In this document: positions 24,927 to 37,457 of the stretch, one piece after another
Numbering within the stretch: the first letter of the stretch is position 1
Layout of the letters: every line of letters begins with the position of its first letter
Made by a program: the position numbers and the translations under genes
The notes under the pieces: model-generated
Database searches by the model: none
What the model saw: the letters and a program-made list of their open reading frames with translations, nothing else
Told to the model about the DNA's origin: nothing
DNA from: Prostheceraeus crozeri
Lineage: Eukaryota; Platyhelminthes; Polycladida; Euryleptidae
Reading direction: 5' to 3'
DNA: 64,000 nucleotides
NCBI GenBank assembly: GCA_907163375.1
Contig: CAJQUW010008964.1
Span: forward strand, 208,501 to 272,500

Positions 24927-25196
24927 AGCTACATAGACCTGTAAAATACTGTTCACAGATACACAGGAATGGCTACTTTTGAGGGAGAATCTTCCGCTTA
25001 ACCATGTTTTGCATGTATTTGCTGGACATGGCGGTTCTACAGTTCAAAAGTTATTGCTAGGATACCCCAGGGTAAACTGTTTGTGTCTTACTTCATCGTA
25101 TTGGGAAGAAAGGGCTCCTAGGTCAAGCATCAACATTTGAAAATCTTCCTCACTTCATGTACAAATCAATCTTGTCACTTCATTTTGCACTCATAA

Positions 25197-26018
25197 GGGA
25201 TCGTCCATAATCCTCGTGGACAGCAGAGGGGGAGGGGGCTTTGTAGTGCTGTCCACTGTCTGTACATATGAAAGAGGAGGGGAATCGGACGAGTTCACGT
25301 GGACACTTGGAAGGAAAATGTTAGAATTATTGTTGTGCGCATGTATCATAAATCTACTTTTTATCATTTTGTGATGATGAGTTTGAATCTTGATAAATGT
25401 CTGGATTTTAGAATACCGCAAAATAGGTACTTGAAAGGTTGTATATGTTATCTAGTCGACCGTGCTTTATTAATAGCTTTGTTGATTTAAGGACAGATTG
25501 CTTTTATTTCAAAATACTGAAAGATATTTGACATCACATGGCATTGAATATCCTCTAGATAGATCTCTTTCAAAATGAAATACAAAGATAAAGTTCATAC
25601 GTACCTTCATATATACGTGTATGTTTACTTAGATTCACGGACAAAACTCGTAAGATACTTACATAGTTCGTCAAAATAAGCCTAATTTTTGCTGTGTCCT
25701 GTGCATTCAACTTAGAAGATACTTATCTTCTGCTATAAACAACCGGCCTATATTCATGAATAGAGATTGAAGGACAGCCCAATACTGCAAGCCGGATTAT
25801 CGAATAATCACGAAGAATATAATTTAACATCAACACTGTAGGCCCGTGAATGCAGATTAGTTAAGTTGAATACATATCTACAATGAACATCAGTAATTGT
25901 CCACTGTCCACGCGGGGGTGAGGGAGGGGTGTCGTCCAGTGTCAATGAACTGTCCATTGGGGGGGGGGGGTTGGCGTCAAAAATCGCATTTTTGTCCACG
26001 TGGATCATGGACGATCCC
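25197..26018. mobile_element. PIF/Harbinger-like non-autonomous element, 822 bp, TAA duplication
   Basis: The left end GGGATCGTCCATAATCCTCG continues TGGACA. The right end, read inverted, is GGGATCGTCCATGATCCACG followed by TGGACA. These TIRs of about 26 bp have two mismatches. TAA flanks both ends (25194-25196 and 26019-26021), a TWA-type duplication. The interior holds G-rich runs and repeated GTCCACTGTC motifs but no transposase. The superfamily assignment rests only on TSD length and TIR style. Confidence 0.75.
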
Positions 26019-26021
26019 TAA

Positions 26022-29000
26022 ACAACCTCTCAGCACATTTAACCGGCATCGGAAAAAGCAACCAGTAAAGCCAAAATTCGGTGAAATTTGAATTACTATT
26101 GATTAATACGGAGATGAGCGAGTTAGCGCAAATGAAAACCAGTAGAAAATTCACATACTAAATGTGCTGTCCAGTGAATTTGATGTCATTTGGAGAGGGG
26201 ATGACGCATCAGAGTCCGGTATGGATAGGGTGTGTCTCATTGGTCTTTGAATGGAAAGCAGGTGGCCTGAGGCAAAGCATAGAATGGTCAAGAATATGGT
26301 TGGAAGTAAGCGAAATCAAAACGCTGCTAATAAACATAGCAACTTTAGTTTATAAAGATGCCATCACTGTCAGACAGGATAGCTGAACTTTTTGATTTAA
26401 TCAACAGAAAAGTTGAGCAATTTGCAAGTAATTATAAAAATAATTGCTTTATTGACAAACTCATCCTCAGTATAAAATTGATAGAGTAAAAACTTATTGA
26501 GACGTTAAACCACCAACACTCCAATATTGAAGCTTAAATTTAAGTCAATTATAATCATATTAAATACATTGGTGGATTGGATTTTCTCTGCAGTCTTGTC
26601 GGATATTATTTAATTAGTAAATTGATGCTTCATGGCAGATTTCTATCAAGTCATTCAATCCGAATGGCTTTTATGCACGCTCAATACTTTTTTTGAAATT
26701 AAAACTACATTTTCATCAACTTCGCCATCAGAATTATCCATTTTTTGTACAGAAAAGTAATTATGCTTCAATAATAGCATATTGGCGGTTCAACGGCTCA
26801 AATTTTCGAAATTACTTACGTGTTTCTTATGAATTTATCATCTGCAGGTCTATTCGAAAGAAAGTAGATTGATTATTTGTGAAAGGGCATTTTGATGACA
26901 TACATTAATTTCAAATTATCCTATTCCTTTCCAGAGATGGTTGCGATAAACCTTGTGAACTATGTCCACAGCTGAGTACACATTTAACACGACATTTTGC
27001 AATCATTATCTATGATCAGTAAAACAGTTATGGTTTCTATGAGAGGAAATTATTCATTCGAAATTTTACCTTCACACACAGTTCATTGAGCACTGATCAA
27101 CAGTGCCTGATAATACACTGTTATGCATCTTTATGCACTGTGATCGCTGACCTGTCAGCTGATCAGAGCCTCTCGCCGAACCAGCCTGAAAATCTAGATA
27201 GTTGGTCGACATTGACGAAATTGGATATCTAAATTAATGAATTATTGTGTCAACAGATGCCATCCTTTACTCCTGTTAGGAGGAGCATTAATTACAACGC
27301 GTCAAATTTAGGAGAAACTATCAACACGATCAGCAGTGGAAAAGAATCATTATCAGGTAGCGGCCTTCCATATATAGTAGGTCCAATTCACATACATGTA
27401 GGTGGCGGAGGCTAGATGTTTATCTTTCTATGCTGAATGATGACGATTATTTAGCATGTTTGAATTTGCTGAAAGTGGGTTCAAATGCTTAACATTACGG
27501 TCCTCACTTTAGAGGAATTCCCAAGTCAGATAAGAATAGCCCTTTTGGTGTGATATCTTCATGCAGTCAGTACTGTATTAAATTAAAGAGAGGCGGAGAA
27601 CATTTGTTAAGATGCAGTGTAAATTCGCAATTCTTTGATAACATTACTTTACTGATGACATCACAGGTATCCTGATAACTTTACTCATTATCATGTCAAT
27701 TCTCGAGCTCTTATAGTAGCCTTTCGATACTAACAGACTCAGTCGAGAATTCATCAGAGTCATCTTATTATACTCACAGGGAAATTATTAAGCAAATGGA
27801 ACTTTCCAATTCATGGTCAGCATATTTTGATGATGACATATGCAACTCTATTTTATTATTTGCATCTTTTTTTCGCGAAATGACGTTATTCACTGATTCG
27901 TGAATACCTCGATCACGTCAACGGATGAAAACAAAACATGAATATCGTATTTAGAATTTTTTTAGTCTCGGAGGCATTTCTATCAAACTGATAGTGAGGC
28001 CAATTTCTAATGAAATTCTTATCAAATGCCATCGTTTCGACATTTCGAGTATCCCTACCCCAGTCAACTACTACATCAACTGCGCGCATCCTTTCATTCT
28101 CTCAATAATACAGATATAAAACACTGCTGTAACATCCCACGGGAAATACCTTTCAAACAGTCGGTATGCAAGCATAAATTTTCATATCAAAAGTCACCGA
28201 ATCATCGTTAACGTAGCACGCTTGAATTCTAGAATAAATGTATTATATATTCGATTTCTCTGCCGTCTTTATACATGAGTACTTAAAATGGAAATGATAT
28301 TTCATTGAGTTTTCGTCAAGATCCGTTGTATTTCTTCCATTCATGATCGTCTACACAAGGAACACATGAAATGAAGATTCATCTCAAAGAGAGTATAATG
28401 AGGATTTGTATCTCTTAAAATAACTTCATACTCAACTTACGAGCATCTTAGAGGTACAAGACTCCATCCAATGGTGATCAATAAAACCTGAGTCAGTTCA
28501 AATTACAGCCAACATTTGTCTCAATACGTTATTCGCACTATCCAACAGTCTTCAAAAATTATTACAAACTGAAGTACAATTAATTTAGTGTAGATTACAG
28601 TTGGAATCACGTTTATAACGATGACTTTATATTGTATCAAATTTTACCTTCAGTCATTATGATATTGTCAAGGTATAGTCATATGATGCAAGTCAATACG
28701 ATATAGTAAGCGAAATCTCATGGTTACAGCAAAAAATATTTTCTTCCCGCTTTCAGAAAATGTGGGTATCGATAAATATGCTGTGCCATTTATTTCAAGA
28801 GAGAAGAACTCAGAATTTCGAGGATCAAAATGTGTCACTAAATAGGAATCCTGTCGAATGTTAGTTCATAATTATATGATAGCAGCTTGTATTACTGGCA
28901 ATTTTATGTTTAACTCATTTATCATAATTTGTAAAATCTAAATCATTTTTTTTTGACTTATTAAATTCAAATGATATAGATATAAGTGTACATGTGAGTG

Positions 29001-29848
29001 TTAGCAACTCTGATATTGTATCACGTGAAGGGCTCGTAAATGCAGACAGAAAAAAGACGGAAAATTTCGAACACATTCACACACCGGTGCGTGTTCTAGC
29101 AATAGTGTGAATGAATGACAGTTCCATAATTATTTTAATACGCCTTAATTTGAGACTTCATCATTTTCAAAACCGAATACTAACCATTATAAGCAAATTT
29201 GGTTACATAATCTATAATCTATTGTAATATTTGCCAATATGGGGACAGTAACACAAGATGTGATTTAAATACATGGAGACAAAGATGCTGCATGATTCAT
29301 AGCCGAATGAAATTGTCCACAAGATTTGTCAAATCACAAGACAAATTACAAGTAGACTACAATTCGAGGATCCGATTGGGAAATGGATATCACGAAGATA
29401 ATAAATCACCTTTTTCTTTTCAGCTATTAATTTTGTATTTTTTATCAAAAATTCTAAAAGCTTCGAAATCGTGAAAATGCGACGAAAATTCATGGGTCAA
29501 AGTTCATGAATTTCATGGATAGCTGATATAGATTTATATATATATTTTTTTATATATCAGATGAAAATAATGTAATGGAAGAGTACTCCGAGAATCAGCA
29601 TGCTCTGGTAACCATACGGCACTCCGACGATGGCAATAGTTATTTGAATGTAATGAAAATGAATTGATTTCTTGGAAAATCATTCCGAACGAGTGATAGT
29701 AAACGCAGATAACTTCTGATCAATATATGCAGGTATTTATTCAAGTTGTTTCAATTTAACGAAAAATATCATTGAATACAAAATTTATCAAATTTCAACT
29801 GATGTAACCTCCAAGAGTTACAGTTGAGACTATCTGTTATTTTGGCAG
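26022..29848. other. AT-rich non-coding stretch
   Basis: About 3.8 kb without recognisable genes, repeats or transposon ends. Base composition is uniform and low in G+C. Confidence 0.55.
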
Positions 29849-30051
29849 GTGCTGAGATTAATTTTCAAAAATCTTTGAACGCGAAACAGATTGAAGGTCC
29901 TACAATGAATGCACGCGGTTTGGAGATGTCTATCTACGGCTACAAGCTGTCGCCACAACAGATATACAAGCATCATCATCAGGGAGCACAAAGTATACTT
30001 GAACGAAAAAAAATCCCGATGGATAAGGGAAGTTCTTACCTCATTGTGTAA
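29849..30051 (+). CDS. Possible terminal exon of an unknown host gene
   Basis: A pyrimidine-rich TGTTATTTTGGCAG acceptor ends at 29848 and is followed by a 203-nt open stretch encoding AEINFQKSLNAKQIEGPTMN ... SIYGYKLSPQQIYKHHHQGA ... KGSSYLIV and a TAA stop. The stretch is visibly richer in G+C than its surroundings. A GTGTAA at the end might instead be a donor. I do not recognise a domain. Exon status is inferred from composition and the acceptor only. Confidence 0.25.
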
Positions 30052-30616
30052 TTGACGACGATATCCTGATTCAACAATTTCTGAAGAACTGTGACTGAGA
30101 CAAACTTTGGAGAGAACACAGTGATATCTGAAAGAGAAAAGTGAACCTTAAATGTTTACGTTGCTGACTTGCTTGGAAGATAACAAATCTCAACAATACA
30201 TTCCCAAATATCTTCTACTCGCAAACAAATGCCGCATTACTTTATTCCTCGAAATATGACATCCGCTTCCGTTCAATGCTTGTTACAAGGTGGATTCAGT
30301 ATAGATATTGATCAGCCTAGATAGAAACTATGCGATCGCGTTTTAACATTCAGAAGGAAAGTCACTTTCATGAATATTTTAATACTAAGTCTCAATGCAT
30401 AGAGAAACACACAATAGACAAGAATAGAATTGATGTCTTATGGCATTTGTCGAACTCACTGCTTTACATACTTCAGTGAAACGATAAGATAAAATTTTTG
30501 CCGAACGCGTTCAAGATACGTGCAAACATATATATCACATTTTTGGAATTTGGAATGCTTCATAAATGTTCGTCTTCATAGCATGGAACTATTAAAAAAA
30601 TAGTGTGACAATTTCA
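30052..30616. other. AT-rich non-coding stretch
   Basis: No gene recognised. It ends at the (AAT)n tail of the adjacent LINE. Confidence 0.5.
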
Positions 30617-31019
30617 TAATAATAATAATTCGCTTTCTTGCCTCACAAAATATCTCGGTGAGCACAGAACATACATCACGATAGTGATAGAGCAGATGAA
30701 GAAGAAAAAGTGCTGACAAGGCAGGATGATTAAAATAGATGAATAAAGCTATTTACAAAAACCGATCAAAGACGAACTAAGCCGCTGGAGAGCACCGATT
30801 GGCTTTGAGAAGAAAACAACACGAAATGGAGTGCAGATTTCAAACATTTCTCGCAGAGGATAATCATTACACTTTTCAACTTTCTTTAACAGCTCAGTGC
30901 AAATTCAATGCCTAAAAGTGGAGATAGAAACACCAGAGCATTCAGAGGCATTAATGCCAATTATGCGGAAGATGCGTCGTTCGACAGACAAACGTTTCAT
31001 GAAAACACATTCGGACATA

Positions 31020-32817
31020 TTAATAATAATAATAATAAAGTCGTTTATTGTGAAAGAACACCGCCTCAATAATGGGAATCGTGAGGCGTGGATACAAGCA
31101 ATCGTTACAAGTTAGATATCATAAAAGTCATAACAAAGTAATCGTGTTCAATAAATAACCAGATAATGATAATGCTGTCACTGTCACAGAGTAAATCCAG
31201 TATTGAAGAGTATAGACATGCATACAAAGAAACTTTTCGCCCTCAGAGTTGATGAAATGATGGGTAAACGAAACTTGTTTGAGAAAGTCATCTTAGGAAA
31301 AGTCAGATGGTGGAGGGGATGTTCTATATCAGAGACAACACTTAGGAACAATTTAAATCCGCAGATCTTCCGCCGATATGCGAGGGGAACAAAGTTCGAA
31401 CACTGACACTCAGCTCCACACACAATTCGATGTGCTCTCCTCCGAACCCGCTCAATGTTTTCCTCCGACATCTTGTTCAAGTCTACAAATAGAGGTGCAG
31501 CATATTCCATAATACTTCTTACACAACAATTATATACAATAATGAGCTGGTCTTTTGGCAGGTAACAACGAAGTTGACGTAATACAAAAAGGCGTGAAGA
31601 AACACGCTTACAAATGCGGTTACAATGACTGGTCCATCTCAGCCTCTTGTCAAAAGTTACACCAAGAATAGTCACTTGTACTTTCAGTGGAATGTTCGGA
31701 ATTTGGTGGTCGATCTCCTTGAAGCTTTTGTTGAATGTATAAAAGGTCTGTTGACATTTTTGAACCTGAATTGACATACTATTTTCTCGAGTCCAACGGA
31801 TGATTTCATTATAACCAGAGAAGAGGTCAGACGATTGATGACATTTTTTAATGCTGCCAATTAAGAATAGGTCATCGGCATATTTAACCAGTAGCAAGTC
31901 TGTTTTTGGAGAAATCACGAGATCAGACATGAAGTAGTTAAAAATAAGTGGGCCAAATGATGATCCCTATGGGATCCCACTGTGAACCTGGCCAAAAGAA
32001 GAGCATCTGTCTTTCCATTTTACCCTCATTCGGCGTGATGTGATATAGTTCTGTACGAAGGATATCAGGAAACTACTGACATTGTCGCGGATCATCTTTT
32101 GAATAAGAATTTCGTGGAAAACTTTATCAAATCCCTTCATGAGATCAACGCGGACCATTTGACAAGCTTCTATCTCACGATTCTGTAGGTGCCTTGATAT
32201 GTAGTCCTCGATTTCAATTAAGGCTGCTGTCGTTGAGCTCTTGGGTCTATAACCAAACTGACTGTTGTCATAGCGCGATAAGAAGTCTGTTCTGAATCTC
32301 TTTAGTAGACATTTCTCAAAAATTCTTTCCTGCATTGGCAGAAGAGAAATTGGACGAACATCGGTGATGCGTGGTGGTGATGTTTTAGGAAGCGGGATGA
32401 CATCAGCGTCCTTCCACTCTTGAGGCAAATCTGCGATTTCCATGCACAAATTGAAAATCATCGTGAGGGGCTTAGCCAGGTTTTCAGCAAGTTTGGGCCA
32501 TATCAGGGAAGGCACATGATCCGATCCGCAAGCTTTTCGTGGACTAACTCGTTTTAAAAGCGACCACACCTCAACTTCATCGAATTGAAAAGGTACAATG
32601 AATGGATATTTCTGGGGAAAAATGTGATTTGAATTGCCAACTTTTTGAAAGTGCGAAAGGACATTGGTTTTAATTTCTTCAAGAATGGATTCCAAATCTT
32701 CATCTGGTCTGCAGTTGCGAAGCCAATTTCCAGCCATATCAACTTTAGTCACCTTCTTGTAAATGTTCCAAACAGAGCAACCCTTACTTAAAAGTCGAAT
32801 ACCCCAAGCAATATTTA
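31020..32817 (-). mobile_element. 5'-truncated APE-type LINE inserted in another LINE
   Basis: A minus-strand copy about 1.8 kb long: RT ORF (32817-31184), 3' UTR, and a (TTA)n tail at 31020-31040. AATATGT is found at both junctions with the split LINE (ACATATT on the plus strand at 32819-32825 and near 31015-31021), which I read as the target duplication. The RT frame is continuous over its whole length except for one in-frame TAG. Confidence 0.85.
31184..32817 (-). pseudogene. LINE reverse transcriptase with one internal stop
   Basis: One frame reads VNIAWGIRLLSKGCSVWNIY through KACGSDHVPSLIWPKLAENL (fingers), motif A VRVDLMKGFDKVFHE, then VHSGIP-stop-GSSFGPLIFNYF, motif C KYADDLFLIGS, and the thumb LGVTFDKRLRWTSHCNRIC to the end FNTGFTL at 31184. 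The stop (TAG near 31964) falls at the Gln of the universal PQGS loop, most simply CAG to TAG. The catalytic Asp residues are present. Apart from this stop and the 5' truncation, the reading frame is intact, so the copy is fairly young. Confidence 0.85.
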
Positions 32818-33123
32818 CATATTGCAAACATATGGATACGCATCCATCAGAATAGAACGAATCAGCGGTATGTAACACCGCATCGTCAAAGCAACCGGGC
32901 AGTGAGATCTTCTGAGGTTGCGGAAAATGAAAACGCGTTTGGAAACCGTTATAACAATGATATCAGCATGCATTTTCCATCTAAGATCAAATGTAAAAGC
33001 TAGGCCCAAAGTTTCAAGAGAAAAAACTTGTTGCAAGGCAAGATTATCATTCACAAATACCGGTGACGTTGACAAATTCGGTTTAGTGACAATATCCATA
33101 ACCCTGCACTTGGATTTATTCAA
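32815..33123 (-). pseudogene. Split LINE: RT C-terminal fragment before the insertion
   Basis: A 102-codon frame ending YPYVCNM and a stop that is created at the junction with the inserted LINE. The sequence TLGLAFTFDLRWKMHADIIV followed by SKRVFIFRNLRRSHCPVAL is the thumb and connection region of an APE-type LINE. In the original element the protein continued with the segment now at 31019-30749. Confidence 0.78.
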
Positions 33124-33185
33124 ACCAATATTGTCTAACCATCAAGCGATATTGATAGTCATGTATTGATCCACACCCTTTGTTA

Positions 33186-34480
33186 GCGATAATAATTAAA
33201 CAGTACAAAAATAATTTATAAAAGGAAGCACGTATAGGGAGGGGAAGAATATTGAGGGCTGAAAAGGAGCAAAATTGGAATGAAAATGCTAGGATAACAA
33301 CTTCAACTTAACAAACGTAAAATGCGGCTAAGTCAAGCGTCAAGGTACAGGAAGCTATGACGATGATCGAAAAATAGCAGAATTAATATCAAAATTGAAG
33401 TCTAAGAGAGATCTAGTTAACTGCTTCCTTAACAATGGAAAAGCGGAATCCATCCTAAGCCGATTTCGTGAAAATAGATTTTGAAATCTTAAACTTTCTA
33501 CCCCAAAGGTACTTATGTAAATCAAATTATGTATATGAGTCTGAAGACAATTTCGTTGAAGGCAACGAAGAAATAAAGAAAAATAGAAGGTGAATTAGCT
33601 TGCAATTCCAACAAAAGATAAAATCAGTTTCTGCCAGCATTCGTCAGCCATCTTCAGAATATGTTCTTTGGAAATACCTACAAGATTGCAAGTTTACGAC
33701 TGTAGGCTGTTTAAAGAAATCATGGAGGAAATAGCTTAGTTTTGCCTTGTAATATTCACATTAATGCTGTCTCCGAATAATCCCACATTATCAAAGTGAA
33801 GATGTAATTATGTTAATGGTCATGCGAAGAATCTTTTCTCAGTGGTTCATGCGAGGATGCATGCTAACGATCAGATAAATAAAAGTCGGAAGAAGTCACG
33901 GATTTGAGTTATGACGAAATTCGAATATGAATAGCCTCAAGGCCAGACAAATAGCAATTATACCCATGTTCATGACACACTCCTCGAGTAGGATTACATC
34001 TATCAATTTGAATTATAATCACAATTTCGGAACCGGAGCCGCCCGGAGTCGTGGTAGCAGTTCGGAGCCGGAGCTGACAGGAAATACCACGGCTACGCTT
34101 CCGACTTGAAGTTTTATATGTATGAAGAATTTAGTCTCTGCGAGATAAAGTGATATTTGACGGTGTAGCTGAAACGAATACAAGTGTGTTATCATTGTAG
34201 GTCATCGTTGTAGACCTCCGAAAACCTACTGGCCTTCATCTCCTGTCAATACACAGCCTACTGTGAATCATTTATTTGGATTTTAGAGGAGATCGCGGAC
34301 TTCCTTAGGATAGTGTTCCAGCCGAGGACGCAGCTTTCGGGTGAAGGCTCTTGTCGAAAAACATGCACATGCATTCTCGCATCGAATTTAATGCTAGCAA
34401 ATTATTGATTCTTAGGTATTATTCCCTCTCAAATATATGGGTTTGCCATAGGCGTGTCAATCTCAACAAGATACCTACAG
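33186..34480. other. Non-coding stretch with a GC-rich hairpin motif
   Basis: At 34022-34106 there is a GC-rich CGGAACCGGAGCC ... GTCGTGGTAGC ... TACCACGGCTACG segment able to form a hairpin. It shares GGAGYCGTGGTAGC with 37501-37514. Nothing else was recognised. Confidence 0.5.
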
Positions 34481-35568
34481 AGCTGATCATAAAAAACGGA
34501 CCACCTACTTTTCGCCAAATTCAATCGATTCTCATGCCTTCCAATCGTGTCGTACAACCACGTGCCATACATCATTCGAAAGCTGGTATTCTCAAATTTA
34601 AAATGAGCTATGATAGACTTGTATCCGTTTCTTCATTTGCTGAGTAGTGCTCAAAACATGAAAATCGCTCAATTTACAAATCGCAAATTTTCAGTAAGAA
34701 GACATACGAGCATGATTATGAATCAGGCTTGGGGAGAACGAGCATTTTTTGAGCTCCTTTTTGATATCCTGTTAATCAAAATCGTTGAACTAGGAAAAAG
34801 TCAGTGATATCGTGAAGTTGTCACAAAATCACGCCTCCATTGGCTGAAAATGTTATATTCTCACTTTTTCATCAAAATGTTGATGTTTGATATTTTCGTA
34901 ATCCTTGCAATGTAAGGAGTATTGATTATTGTAACAAACAGTCAAGGTAAACAATCGTCAGTCACCATGCGAGAAGAAGGACATATTATTGCCAATTGTT
35001 TTGTTTTGAACCTTCGTTCACCTTACGTTGTGTTTGTGCACTTTAGCGGAAATGATAAAAAATGTTGAAGAAGTTTGAAAATGAACTATTTGACATATTT
35101 GAATGAAACTTAAATATTCGTACTCCTTACATTGCAAGGTATACAAAAATATTAAACATGAACATTTTTGATGAAAAAGTGAGAATATAACATTTTCAGC
35201 CAATGGAGCCGTGATTTTATGACAACTTCACGATATCACTGACTTTTTCCTACGAGTAGTTCAACGATTTTGATTAACAGGATATCAAAAAGGAGCTCAA
35301 AAAATGCTCGTTCTCCCCAAGCCTGATTCATAATCATGCTCATATATCTTCTTACTGAAAATTTGCGATTTGTAAATTGAGCGATTTTCATGTTTTGAGC
35401 ACTACTCAGCAAATGAAGAAACGGATACAAGTCTATCATAGCTCATTTTAAATTTGAGAATACCAGCTTTCGAATGATGTATGGCACGTGGTTGTACGAC
35501 ACGATTGGAAGGCATGAGAATCGATTGAATTTGGCGAAAAATAGGTGGTCCGTTTTTCATGATCAGCT
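34481..35568. mobile_element. 1.09-kb foldback element with 440-bp inverted arms
   Basis: The left arm (34481-34920) and right arm (35122-35568) are inverted copies. By eye they are about 97% identical over some 440 bp, with one 7-bp difference (ACTCGTA-type insertion in the right arm). The spacer is 201 bp. Ends are AGCTGATCAT. Each arm encodes the same 65-67-residue frame (MIDLYPFLHLLSSAQNMKIA), which is probably fortuitous. No target duplication is obvious. It may be a foldback-type DNA transposon or an inverted segmental duplication. Confidence 0.85.
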
Positions 35569-36430
35569 GTATACAGTAGATTAAGTATTTAAATACTTCT
35601 GAAGAAGTACTTTTGATATAAAGAGAACTTCAGTTCAATGTGGAAATATGTTTCACTTGATTGATGAATATTAGAGCCCTGACATCTTAGTGGTTGAATC
35701 ATCCGACCGGCAGCACCTGTTACTGCAGGGAGCGAGGCTGAAAATTGGACTTTCAGAGAATGCAGTACACCCTATCCATGACTGCTACGAATCTGCGCGT
35801 CTGACACGATAAAAGAAAAGTACACATGCATATACAACAGCGTGTGGATTGAAGCCCCCTTCACTGACGAAAACTTCTCTTTCTAATCAATGATGCGTCA
35901 CTCTGGAAGAATGAAATATTGGTTCTCGCCACTGATTGAGCGCTAAGAGCGGTAGTGATAGGGACTAAATCAGAAACTTCTATCAGTCCCATATAAATAG
36001 AGAAAATTTTCATGGCTACTTAAGTTTTAAGCGGGAGTTTTCATAATTTTTAGCATGGTGGTCATTTTTCTATCCTGAGTGTGTTTATGCCTCCGATCAG
36101 TGACATCTACGAAAATGTATTGAAAGACTGAATAAGTTTCAGCTAAGACTTAATCAGGATGCTGTGTGTTACGACAAAGTTGCGACGATTTGATAAATCT
36201 AAATGTGTTTAGCTTCTTAGAAGTGTAAACTGCATGACCTATAGTGCGAACTGCATGATCTACACGCTGCAGTACTTGACTTAAATCACAGAAAACACAG
36301 ACAAATGTCATTTTACCGAAAACATCAGCTTGCTCCCATTGGATATATGCGTGCTTCATGCAATCTTGTTTGACAAAAAGTACCAGGTAGACCTCGACAG
36401 ATGTGCAGTTTCGCAGTAGCCATCGGGTGT
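35569..36430. other. Non-coding stretch with a short palindrome
   Basis: AAGTATTTAAATACTT at 35583-35598 is a perfect 16-bp palindrome beside the foldback. No gene recognised. Confidence 0.5.
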
Positions 36431-37457
36431 ACACACAGAATTAGATTGTTTAATCGTGTCACTTTGGTAGAAGTACAAACTAATTCAAAACGATGGCTTA
36501 TGCCGGAACTTACTAAGTGGCAAAAAGAAATTTTTAATACATTACACAGATAGGAAAAATAGTCGTGAGTCGCTTGCGGATTGCCGTGAGTTCCTTCAAA
36601 GTGCTCCGATCGCAGAATTCAGATCACTGCGCAAAAGTTTTCTCGATAATGTTGGGCCCTCCGATCATTATCAAAAAAGTTAGCAGGCGCACGAAAAAAC
36701 GTTCACACGCTGCTCTCTAGATCTTGTCATGGACTGCGTCTCTTTGCTGTGTGATTCGGTTGATAAGAGCAACTGAAACTTCGCACAATTTGGCGTGTTG
36801 AATGTTGAACATTGTTCGATTGCTATGGTACATTATGTCAGCAGATTGTGCCATTTCATTAGCGTTACACACAGAATTAGATTGTTTAATCGTATCACTT
36901 TGCTAGAAGTGCAAACTGATTCAAAACAATGGCACATCCAGGAACTTAATAAGTGGGCAAAAAGAAATTTTTAATACCTTACAGAGATAGGAAAAATAGT
37001 AAATCGTTTGCGGATTGCTCTGAATTCCTTCAAAATGCTCCGATCGCCACGATTCCTTCAGATTCGAAGAATTCAGATCATTGCGCGAAAGTTTTCTCGA
37101 TAATGTTAGGCCCTCCGATCATTTTAAAAAAAGTTAGCAGGCGCATGAAAAAACGTTCACAAACTTCTCTGTAGAACTTGACATCGACTGCGCCTCTTTG
37201 CTGTGTGATCCAGTTGATAACAGTCACTGAAACTTTGCACAATTTGGCGTGTTTAATGTTGAACTGGGTGCTCATTGTTCGATTGCTATGGTATTTAGTC
37301 AGTAGATTGTGCCATTTCAATAACGTTGCATGTTCCAATACATCCCTTCTAGTCAAACGGAAGAAGAGACGACCTGTCTAATTCTGTGGCGTTACATGTT
37401 CCAATGTTTCCTTTCTAGTCAAACCGAAGAAGAGACGACCTCTCTAATTCTGTGTGT
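36431..37457. repeat. Direct-repeat array bounded by inverted ACACACAGAATTAG
   Basis: Two diverged copies of a unit of about 436 bp start with ACACACAGAATTAG at 36431 and 36867. They are followed by two copies of a 60-bp unit (about 37328-37388 and 37395-37455) containing GAAGAAGAGACGACCT. The array ends in CTAATTCTGTGTGT (37444-37457), the exact inverse of its start. The second long copy has small insertions relative to the first. A minus-strand frame (37356-37078) reads STQFNIKHAKLCKVSVTVIN; it may be a decayed transposase-like protein but I cannot assign it. Confidence 0.75.

Larger units (their letters stand above)
30617..33185 (-). mobile_element. LINE fragment split by insertion of a second LINE
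   Basis: Minus strand. The upstream piece (33185-32818) encodes RT C-terminal sequence GLNKSKCRVMDIVTKPN ... LGLAFTFDLRWKMHAD ... ALTMRCYIPLIRSILMDAYP. The downstream piece (31019-30749) continues the same protein: SECVFMKRLSVERRIFRIIG, then CTELLKKVEKCNDYPLREMF and KPIGALQRLSSSLIGFCK with a stop near 30749. About 130 bp of 3' UTR and an (ATT)n tail close it at 30617. The two halves are separated by the LINE at 31020-32817. Single in-frame stops occur in each half. It is 5' truncated near 33185. Confidence 0.82.

Noticed and set aside
34610-35439. Duplicated 65-67-residue protein gene in the foldback arms
   Set aside because: Presence in both arms follows from the inverted repeat; there is no homology or promoter evidence.
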